Shown here: positions 1-4,911 of the stretch, piece after piece
How the letters are laid out: each line of letters starts with the position of its first letter
Numbering within the stretch: position 1 is the first letter of the stretch
Origin: DASSKF01 sp035690725
GTDB taxonomy: Bacteria; Actinomycetota; Actinomycetes; Actinomycetales; Dermatophilaceae
Direction of reading: 5' to 3'
Length of the DNA stretch: 22,997 nucleotides
NCBI GenBank assembly: GCA_035690725.1
Contig: DASSKF010000169.1
Coordinates: forward strand, 1-22,997
The notes under the pieces: generated by a model
Databases searched by the model: none
Told to the model about the DNA's origin: nothing
What the model saw: only the letters and a program-made list of their open reading frames with translations
Translations under genes and position numbers: made by a program

Positions 1-384
1 GGCACGGCCGACCTCGGCGGCGAGCGCGGTGCCGGCAGGCAGCCGCGACCAGTCCAGCGGCCGCCCGGAGGGCATCGGGCAGACCATGGCGCGGCCGCGG
101 TCCGGCACCGGCGCGAAGCCGCGCGCGACCGGGACAGCGAACGGAAGCCGTCGGGCAACGAGCCGCAGCAGTGGCTGGGCGGCCTCCTGCTGGGCGCCGG
201 CCGCGGCCGTCAGGGGAGCGCGGAGCAGCCACCGCCGGTGTTCGGTGTCCTCGATCCGGGCGGTCTCGAACCCCGCGTCGTGGTGCGCGCGCACCTCCTG
301 CACGGTCTGCGGGTCGAGGCCCGGCACGGCGCTGCTCGCCAGGGCCGCCAGCGCCAGCGGCCCCCTCGGGGTGGTCGCACTCAT
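1..384 (-). CDS. Phosphotransferase (APH/choline-kinase-like fold), 3' part cut by window edge
   Basis: Reading the minus strand from the ATG at 384 gives 128 uninterrupted codons beginning MSATTPRGPLALAALASS and running off the left edge, so only the N-terminal part is present. The opening, with 'LALAALASSAVPGLD' followed by a strand pair around 'FETARIEDTEHRRWLLRAP', resembles the N-lobe of small-molecule phosphotransferases of the aminoglycoside phosphotransferase superfamily that sit next to nudC and uvrD2 in many actinobacteria. The catalytic HxD and DFD motifs would lie beyond the edge and cannot be checked. The natural substrate is unknown and resistance should not be assumed. It diverges from nudC across a 42-bp gap. 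The family call comes from context and N-terminal resemblance only. Confidence 0.6.
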   Translation of the reverse strand, partial: MSATTPRGPLALAALASSAVPGLDPQTVQEVRAHHDAGFETARIEDTEHRRWLLRAPLTAAAGAQQEAAQPLLRLVARRLPFAVPVARGFAPVPDRGRAMVCPMPSGRPLDWSRLPAGTALAAEVGRA

Positions 385-391
385 GCCCCAA

Positions 392-397
392 ACCGTA
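392..397 (-). promoter_or_regulatory. -10 hexamer of a leaderless promoter for the phosphotransferase
   Basis: On the minus strand TACGGT lies 7 nt upstream of the ATG at 384. In actinobacteria a TAnnnT hexamer at this distance commonly places the transcription start on the first base of the start codon. No Shine-Dalgarno sequence is seen in the 7-nt interval. This is inferred from spacing and not proven. Confidence 0.5.
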
Positions 398-413
398 CGT
401 CCCCACCCCCTCC

Positions 414-419
414 TACGCT
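414..419 (+). promoter_or_regulatory. -10 hexamer of a leaderless promoter for nudC
   Basis: TACGCT ends 7 nt before the GTG at 427, the spacing expected for a leaderless mRNA. The mirror-image hexamer of the divergent phosphotransferase lies only 16 bp away, so the two polymerases would have overlapping footprints. Confidence 0.5.
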
Positions 420-426
420 GGCAGGT

Positions 427-1350
427 GTGAGCCGCCCGTCGGAAACTCTCCTCGACCTGTCCCTGTCCACCGCCGTGGTCGACCGAGCCGCGCACGGACG
501 GCGGGATCCCGAGCTCCTCCCGCAGCTGCTGGCCGACCCGGGGACCCGCGTGCTGGACCTGCGCGGGGACCGGGTGCTGGTCGTTGCCGACGGCGAGCGG
601 CCACGGGTCCGCCTGCGCCCACCGGAGCAGCCGGACCGGGACGCGCTGGTGCTCTACCTGGGCCGCGACGGTGAGCACACCGCATACCTGGCGGTGGTGC
701 GGGACCCGTGGGAGCAGCCGGACGAGGCGCAGTGGCCCACGCTGCGCCAGGTCGGCCCCCAGCTCGACGACCGGGACGCCGGGCTGTTCACGGCGGCCCT
801 CGCACTCGGCAACTGGCACGCGTCCCACCCGCGCTGTCCGCGCTGTGGCACCGCGACCGTCCCCAGGGAGGGCGGCTGGGTGCGGCACTGTCCCCAGGAC
901 GGCAGCGACCACTTCCCACGCACCGACGTGGCGGTGATCATGGCGGTGACCGACGAGCAGGACCGGCTGCTGCTCGCCCGTGGGCCGCAGTGGGCGACGG
1001 CGCGCGGCTCGGTGCTTGCGGGGTTCGTCGAGCCCGGGGAGACGCTCGAGGCGGCGGTGGCCCGCGAGGTCCAGGAGGAGGTGGGGCTGGCGGTGACCGA
1101 CGTGACCTACCGCGGCAACCAGCCGTGGCCGTTCCCCTCCTCGCTCATGGTGGGATTCACCGCACGTGCGGAGGGGACCGTGCTCACCCTGGACTCGGTC
1201 GAGATCGCCGAGGCCGACTGGTTCACCCGCGAGGAGCTGCGCACCCGGGTGGAGGCCGGTGACCTCGGGCTGCCCTCCCGGCTGTCCATCGCGCGACGGC
1301 TGATCGAGGACTGGTACGGCGCCCCGCTCAGCGGCCCGCGGGCCCTCTGA
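427..1350 (+). CDS. nudC: NAD(+) diphosphatase / NADH pyrophosphatase, NudC-type Nudix hydrolase
   Basis: The 307-aa protein hydrolyses NAD(H) to NMN(H) and AMP, and NudC enzymes also remove NAD caps from RNA. An N-terminal domain is followed by a zinc-ribbon region (HPRCPRCG ... HCPQDGSDHFPR) and a Nudix domain. The Nudix box reads GFVEPGETLEAAVAREV followed by QEEVGL, and the NudC signature appears as NQPWPFPSS, where many homologues have SQPWPFPxS. Only three cysteines are visible in the ribbon; the fourth ligand position of the E. coli enzyme (CxxC) is CPQD here. An upstream ATG at 238 is open in frame, but it would overlap the divergent gene, so the GTG at 427, behind a leaderless -10, is preferred. 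uvrD2 follows after 16 nt and is probably cotranscribed. Confidence 0.9.
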   Translation: MSRPSETLLDLSLSTAVVDRAAHGRRDPELLPQLLADPGTRVLDLRGDRVLVVADGERPRVRLRPPEQPDRDALVLYLGRDGEHTAYLAVVRDPWEQPDEAQWPTLRQVGPQLDDRDAGLFTAALALGNWHASHPRCPRCGTATVPREGGWVRHCPQDGSDHFPRTDVAVIMAVTDEQDRLLLARGPQWATARGSVLAGFVEPGETLEAAVAREVQEEVGLAVTDVTYRGNQPWPFPSSLMVGFTARAEGTVLTLDSVEIAEADWFTREELRTRVEAGDLGLPSRLSIARRLIEDWYGAPLSGPRAL

Positions 1351-1366
1351 GACCATCGGAGCGACC

Positions 1367-3493
1367 ATGGCCCCCAGCCCCGACGACATCCTCGCCGCAC
1401 TCGATCCCGAGCAGCGGGAGGTGGCCTCCTCGCCGACCGGCCCCATGTGCGTGCTGGCCGGCGCCGGCACGGGCAAGACCCGCGCCATCACCCATCGCAT
1501 CGCCTACGGCGTGCACAGCGGCGTCTACCAACCGCAGCGGGTCCTCGCCGTCACCTTCACCGCGCGGGCCGCCGGCGAGATGCGGACCCGGCTGCGGCAG
1601 CTCGGCGTGGTCGGCGTGCAGGCCCGCACCTTCCACGCCGCGGCCCTGCGCCAGCTGCACTACTTCTGGCCCCGGGCGATCGGCGGCGCCGCGCCGGAGG
1701 TCCTCGGCCACAAGGCGCCCGTGGTCGCCGAGGCCGGCTCGCGACTGCGCTTCCAGCTCGACCGGACCGCGGTCCGTGACCTCGCCGCCGAGGTCGAGTG
1801 GGCCAAGGTCGGCATGCTCACCGCCGAGAGCTACCCGGAGGCCGCCCGACGGGCCGGCCGGGACCCGGCCGGTCTCGATGCCACGGCGATGGCGCGGTTG
1901 CTGGAGGTCTACGAGGAGGTCAAGACCGAGCGGCACGTCATCGACTTCGAGGACGTCCTGCTCACCATGGTCGGCATGCTGCGGCAGCGCCCGGACATCG
2001 CCCGGGAGGTGCGCGACCAGTACCGGCACTTCGTCGTGGACGAGTACCAGGACGTCAACGGCGTGCAGCAGCGACTGCTCGACCTGTGGCTCGGGGAGCG
2101 CCGCGAGGTGTGCGTCGTCGGCGACGCTGCCCAGACCATCTACTCCTTCACCGGCGCGACCCCGCGCCACCTGCTGGAGTTCCCGGGTCGCTACGAGGGC
2201 GCCCAGGTCGTGCAGCTGGTGCGCAACTACCGCTCCACGCCGCAGGTGGTCCAGCTCGCCAACCGGGTCGTCGGCGGAGGCGCCGGTCGCGCTGGTGCCC
2301 CCTCCGCACTGCGGCTGCGCTCCCAGGCTGAGGACGGGCCGGCGCCCGAGCTGACGAGCTACCCCGACGACCCGGCGGAGGCGACCGGTGTCGCCCAGCA
2401 GGTCCGCTCGCTCATCGACGGCGGCACGCCCGCGAGCGAGGTCGCCGTGCTGTTCCGCACCAACGGCCAGTCCGAGGCGTTCGAGTCGGCGCTCGCGGCC
2501 GCGGAGGTCCCCTACCTGGTCCGGGGAGGGGAGCGCTTCTTCGCCCGACGCGAGGTCCGCGAGGCCGTCCTGCTGCTCCGTGGCGCGGCCCGGTCGGACG
2601 ACGGGGGCAAGCCGCTGGGGGAGGTCGTCCGCGACGTCCTCGCCGGCGCCGGCTGGAGCCCCCGGCCGCCGAGCAGCGGTGGCGCGACCCGGGAGCGCTG
2701 GGAGTCGCTGCAGGCCCTCGCAGCGCTCGCGGACGACTTCTCGTCGGCCGGCCCGGAGGTTCGCCTGCCGCACCTGGTGACCGAGCTCGACCGCCGCGCC
2801 GCCGAGCAGCACGCGCCGACCGTCGAGGGGGTCACCCTCGCCTCACTGCACGCCGCCAAGGGCCTGGAGTGGGACGCGGTGTTCCTCGTCGGGTGCAGCG
2901 ACGGCCTGCTGCCCATCACCATGGCCGAGACACCCGCGGCCATCGAGGAGGAGCGCAGGCTGCTGTATGTCGGCCTCACCCGCGCCCGCCGCGTCCTGCG
3001 GTTGTCGTGGGCCGCCTCCCGCAGCCCGGGTGGGCGGGCCTCGCGCCGCCCCTCCCGCTTCCTCGAGCCCGCGGCGGACCTGCTCGGCGACAGCGCTCGG
3101 CCCCGCGCGCGCACCAGACGGGCGCGGGGCAGGGCGCCCCGCCCGCCGCGGATCACCCACTGCCGCACCTGCGGTGCCGAGCTCGAGACCGCCGCGGAGC
3201 GCAAGGTCGGCCGCTGCCACGCCTGCCCCCCGACCTACGAGGAGGCGACGTTCGAGGCCCTGCGCGAGTGGCGACGGGCCGTGGCGAGCGAGGCGAGCGT
3301 GCCGGCCTACGTCGTCTTCACCGACGCCACGCTCACGGCCATCGCCGAGCGGACCCCCGGCTCGCTCGAGGAGCTCGCACAGATCTCCGGGGTCGGCGCG
3401 CGCAAGCTCGACCGCTACGGTCCGTCGGTCCTCGCGGTTCTCGGCGGGGAGGATCCGCAGCACGTGAGCGAAAGCGCCTCTCCGGCAACGTGA
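1367..3493 (+). CDS. uvrD2: ATP-dependent DNA helicase UvrD2 (superfamily 1, with C4 motif and HRDC domain)
   Basis: A 3'-5' SF1A helicase of 708 aa with all core motifs: Walker A GAGTGKT (32-38), TFTARAAGEM, DEYQDV (motif II), GDAAQTIYSFTGA (III), LVRNYRST (IV), LHAAKGLEWDAVFLVG (V) and EERRLLYVGLTRAR (VI). After the helicase core comes a basic linker, then a tetracysteine module (C599, C602, C617, C620) and a C-terminal HRDC domain (about 627-695). This arrangement is the hallmark of actinobacterial UvrD2, which is reported to be essential in mycobacteria, where the tetracysteine motif supports activity. The ATG at 1367 follows nudC by 16 nt with a weak purine-rich site (GGAGCGA). The next gene is whiB7, the same order as in mycobacteria. 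Confidence 0.95.
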   Translation: MAPSPDDILAALDPEQREVASSPTGPMCVLAGAGTGKTRAITHRIAYGVHSGVYQPQRVLAVTFTARAAGEMRTRLRQLGVVGVQARTFHAAALRQLHYFWPRAIGGAAPEVLGHKAPVVAEAGSRLRFQLDRTAVRDLAAEVEWAKVGMLTAESYPEAARRAGRDPAGLDATAMARLLEVYEEVKTERHVIDFEDVLLTMVGMLRQRPDIAREVRDQYRHFVVDEYQDVNGVQQRLLDLWLGERREVCVVGDAAQTIYSFTGATPRHLLEFPGRYEGAQVVQLVRNYRSTPQVVQLANRVVGGGAGRAGAPSALRLRSQAEDGPAPELTSYPDDPAEATGVAQQVRSLIDGGTPASEVAVLFRTNGQSEAFESALAAAEVPYLVRGGERFFARREVREAVLLLRGAARSDDGGKPLGEVVRDVLAGAGWSPRPPSSGGATRERWESLQALAALADDFSSAGPEVRLPHLVTELDRRAAEQHAPTVEGVTLASLHAAKGLEWDAVFLVGCSDGLLPITMAETPAAIEEERRLLYVGLTRARRVLRLSWAASRSPGGRASRRPSRFLEPAADLLGDSARPRARTRRARGRAPRPPRITHCRTCGAELETAAERKVGRCHACPPTYEEATFEALREWRRAVASEASVPAYVVFTDATLTAIAERTPGSLEELAQISGVGARKLDRYGPSVLAVLGGEDPQHVSESASPAT

Positions 3494-3558
3494 TTCCCAC
3501 CCGCGTCGAGGATGCGTGCGGTTGATCGGTGAATCACTTCCGGTTATCGGAGGGATTC
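3490..3558. other. Nested inverted repeats between uvrD2 and the whiB7 promoter
   Basis: GTGATTC at 3490-3496 overlaps the uvrD2 stop and is the reverse complement of GAATCAC at 3531-3537. A second dyad, GAATC (3531-3535) with GATTC (3554-3558), encloses TCCG/CGGA (3539-3542 and 3548-3551). The region is visibly AT-richer than the coding DNA around it. It could end uvrD2 transcripts or serve as an operator beside the whiB7 promoter; no T-tract follows the first pair, so terminator function is uncertain. Confidence 0.35.
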
Positions 3559-3561
3559 TCG

Positions 3562-3600
3562 AAAAAATGCGTTGCACCGGCCCCGGCGGCCCCGTAATCT
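3562..3600 (+). promoter_or_regulatory. whiB7 promoter: AT-rich element, -35 and -10
   Basis: An A6 run (3562-3567) plus T sits just upstream of -35 TTGCAC (3572-3577). A GC-rich 17-bp spacer (3578-3594) follows, then -10 TAATCT (3595-3600). WhiB7 activates SigA promoters that carry an AT-rich stretch immediately upstream of -35, contacted by its AT-hook. This layout therefore predicts autoactivation. Transcription should begin near 3607. Confidence 0.8.
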
Positions 3601-3672
3601 TCTACCCGTACCCACCCGGCGGCTGCCCGTCGTCCGGGACGTCACCAGAAGCAGATGAGGAGGGTTGGCCTG

Positions 3673-3933
3673 ATGGAGAACATGACGATGACGAACGCGA
3701 CGCGGATCTCCCGCGACCGGTTCGGCTGCCCGCGCACCGATGGCGCCTTCCTCGCCATGGACGTGCCGGCCGCTCGGACGCAGGGGACCACTGTGTCCGC
3801 GTTCGGCCTCGGCATTGATGGCGGCTTCGGTCTCGGCATCGCCGGTTCCATCGTCGCCACCGCCTACGTCCCGGCCCGCAAGCAGTCCGTCACGGATGTC
3901 GTTCGATCTCGCACCTGGAGACCACCGGTCTAG
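3673..3933 (+). CDS. whiB7 leader ORF (regulatory uORF, 86 aa)
   Basis: An ATG at 3673 follows a strong ribosome-binding site (GATGAGGAGGG ending 8 nt upstream) and opens an 86-codon frame, MENMTMTNATRISRDRFG..., ending RSRTWRPPV. An earlier in-frame ATG at 3655 lies within that site and is rejected. The peptide resembles no enzyme I know; it contains two copies of FGLGI near its middle. The TAG stop (3931-3933) falls inside the 5' arm of the inner antiterminator stem, 21 nt before the terminator. This placement says translation through the stop would melt the antiterminator and let the terminator form. It is therefore more likely a sensor of translation than a functional protein, although 86 codons is long for such a leader. 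Confidence 0.7.
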   Translation: MENMTMTNATRISRDRFGCPRTDGAFLAMDVPAARTQGTTVSAFGLGIDGGFGLGIAGSIVATAYVPARKQSVTDVVRSRTWRPPV

Positions 3934-3957
3934 TCTTTCTGGACCACCACCTCCAGG
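3914..3957 (+). promoter_or_regulatory. Antiterminator-type hairpin of the whiB7 leader
   Basis: CCTGGAG (3914-3920) pairs with CTCCAGG (3951-3957). Inside, GGTCTAG (3927-3933) pairs with CTGGACC (3939-3945) with one G-U pair and a 5-nt loop. The 3' arm of the outer stem takes the first three bases (3955-3957) of the terminator stem, so the two structures compete. The uORF stop codon is the last three bases of the inner 5' arm. Confidence 0.6.
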
Positions 3958-3999
3958 CCGCGGAACCCGACATCCGGGATCCGCGGCCTTTCTGTTTGT
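3955..3999 (+). terminator. Intrinsic terminator (attenuator) upstream of whiB7
   Basis: AGGCCGCGGA (3955-3964) and TCCGCGGCCT (3980-3989) form a perfect 10-bp stem. After one A-A mismatch it continues with CCCG/CGGG around a 5-nt loop. TTTCTGTTTGT follows directly (3989-3999). It is the only hairpin in the window with a good T-rich tail, and it lies about 210 nt upstream of whiB7 on the same strand, so it must be bypassed for whiB7 expression. Confidence 0.85.
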
Positions 4000-4013
4000 C
4001 ACAGCCGGTCGTT

Positions 4014-4211
4014 CCGATGAATCAGCACCACACCACCAGTCATCCACCCGCAGAGCACTTTCACCAGGGACCGCCACCGATGAATGAGCACCGCACCACC
4101 GGATCCGCCGCCTCCACCGGGCCGGCGGCACCACGACCGCAGATGAACCGCACCCTTCCGACGGCCACCGCCACCGCCGGGAGTCACGAGAGCAAGGAGG
4201 CGATCCCGATG
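4014..4211 (+). repeat. Regularly spaced in-frame ATG repeat units before whiB7
   Basis: CCGATGAATCAGCACCACAC at 4014 recurs as CCGATGAATGAGCACCGCAC at 4077, 63 nt later; similarity holds over about 24 bp with two mismatches. A third, degenerate ATGAACCGCACC is at 4143, again 63 nt on, and the whiB7 start context CCGATG follows at 4206. All four ATGs are in the whiB7 frame, which is open from 3996. The stretch would encode a His/Thr/Pro-rich peptide, but only the last ATG has a good ribosome-binding site. Confidence 0.5.
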
Positions 4212-4496
4212 CAGCTGTCCGCACTCCTCGACCTGAACGCCGCGGCCGGCGACGCCGGCACTGACATCCCCTGCCGGGTGAACGACCCGGAGCTCTGGTT
4301 CGCCGAGAGCCCGAGCGACGTCGAGTTCGCGAAGTCGCTGTGCGGCTCCTGCCCCGCCCGAGCGGACTGCCTCGCCGGCGCACTGCACCGGCAGGAGCCG
4401 TGGGGCGTCTGGGGTGGCGAGCTCCTCGTCCAGGGAGCCGTCGTCGCCCGCAAGCGTCCTCGGGGTCGTCCCCGCAAGCACCCGGTCGCCGCCTGA
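4209..4496 (+). CDS. whiB7: Transcriptional regulator WhiB7 (antibiotic/translation-stress response)
   Basis: A 95-aa WhiB-family [4Fe-4S] protein with four cluster cysteines (C22, C45, C48, C54), the family turn EPWGVWGGE (63-71) and, diagnostic for WhiB7, a C-terminal AT-hook KRPRGRPRK (82-90). WhiB7 binds the primary sigma factor and activates promoters with AT-rich DNA upstream of -35, switching on intrinsic resistance to ribosome-targeting drugs. The start at 4209 is set by AAGGAGG (4194-4200). The frame is open further upstream to 3996, so an N-terminally extended form from 4017, 4080 or 4143 is formally possible but lacks ribosome-binding sites. It lies downstream of uvrD2 as in mycobacteria, and behind an attenuator. 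Confidence 0.93.
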   Translation: MQLSALLDLNAAAGDAGTDIPCRVNDPELWFAESPSDVEFAKSLCGSCPARADCLAGALHRQEPWGVWGGELLVQGAVVARKRPRGRPRKHPVAA

Positions 4497-4549
4497 TTCC
4501 GCAGGACCGCCAGGCATGACCCATCCACCGTCACCGAGCGCGACCCGAG

Positions 4550-4570
4550 CCGCACTGCGTCCCAGTGCGG
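4550..4570 (+). other. Hairpin between whiB7 and the 46-aa ORF
   Basis: CCGCACTG (4550-4557) and CAGTGCGG (4563-4570) form a perfect 8-bp stem with loop CGTCC. No T-tract follows. It ends 17 nt before the ribosome-binding site of the next ORF and could be an RNA-processing or weak termination signal. The rest of 4497-4599 shows nothing recognisable. Confidence 0.4.
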
Positions 4571-4599
4571 ACCGCGCGCCGACCCACAGGAGTTTCACC

Positions 4600-4740
4600 A
4601 TGCATCACCTGATCGAGGTTGACCTCGCCCGCAGCCGAATGCAGAACCAGGAGCTGTCCCGCCAGCAGGGCAGGAACCGCCGCTCCCTGGAGATCCTGCT
4701 CCGGGCTCGCCGCGAGGCGCACCGCCTGAACCGGCACTGA
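4600..4740 (+). CDS. Small basic protein of unknown function (46 aa)
   Basis: The ATG at 4600 follows AGGAG (4588-4592, 7-nt spacing). The product, MHHLIEVDLARSRMQNQELS..., is rich in Arg and Gln. Its central part (QGRNRRSLEILLRARREAHR) reads as an amphipathic basic helix; no cysteine or membrane segment is present. I do not recognise a characterised family, although short 'LARxR...RARR' proteins are common in actinobacteria. It lies 103 nt after whiB7 on the same strand with no strong terminator between, so it may be co-induced with whiB7. Its stop codon starts the second copy of an 11-bp tandem repeat. A frame open upstream to 4414 overlaps whiB7 and lacks a good start. Confidence 0.6.
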   Translation: MHHLIEVDLARSRMQNQELSRQQGRNRRSLEILLRARREAHRLNRH

Positions 4741-4781
4741 ACCGGCACTGAGCCGGCACTGAGCCGGCACTGAGCCGACAC
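4727..4781 (+). repeat. Five tandem copies of an 11-bp unit
   Basis: TGAACCGGCAC (4727) is repeated as TGAACCGGCAC (4738), TGAGCCGGCAC (4749), TGAGCCGGCAC (4760) and TGAGCCGACAC (4771). The first copy encodes the last residues of the 46-aa ORF and the second supplies its stop codon. The period is not a multiple of three, so copy-number changes alter the reading frame only after the stop. Confidence 0.9.
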
Positions 4782-4783
4782 AC

Positions 4784-4832
4784 CGAAGGCGGGGGAGCAA
4801 CCGGTCGCCGACCGGCTGCTCCCCCGCCTTCG
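4784..4832. terminator. Long GC-rich hairpin between convergent genes
   Basis: CGAAGGCGGGGGAGCA (4784-4799) and TGCTCCCCCGCCTTCG (4817-4832) make a perfect 16-bp stem, continued by CCGGTC/GACCGG inside after one mismatch. It lies between the 46-aa ORF (+) and the ABC1 kinase (-) and can serve both strands. There is no T-tract; the plus-strand tail reads TCGTCGTGCC. Confidence 0.7.
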
Positions 4833-4911
4833 TCGTGCCCGGGGCCGACAGCTCGGCGAGCCGGGCTGGCGGAGCCGGGGGCAGGGGAGGGGGCGGCACA
4901 CGGCCGTGGGG

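Larger units (their letters stand above)
3607..4208 (+). promoter_or_regulatory. Long whiB7 5' leader with conditional terminator
   Basis: About 600 nt separate the predicted transcription start from the whiB7 ATG. The leader contains, in order, a well-translated upstream ORF (3673-3933), an antiterminator-type hairpin (3914-3957), an intrinsic terminator (3955-3999) and a further 210 nt with spaced in-frame ATGs. Long leaders with an upstream ORF and a conditional terminator are known for whiB7/wblC in mycobacteria and Streptomyces, where ribosome inhibition by antibiotics permits read-through. The start is inferred from the promoter. Confidence 0.75.

Noticed and set aside
1..384. Antibiotic-resistance phosphotransferase
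   Set aside because: The fold resembles that superfamily, but the catalytic half is missing from the window and the neighbourhood is housekeeping, so resistance cannot be claimed.
238..426. NudC starting at the ATG at 238
   Set aside because: It would overlap the divergent phosphotransferase and add 63 residues not found in the family.
3996..4208. WhiB7 with a 71-residue N-terminal extension
   Set aside because: The upstream ATGs have no good ribosome-binding sites, while AAGGAGG precedes the ATG at 4209, which gives the usual family length. Kept only as a finding about repeats.
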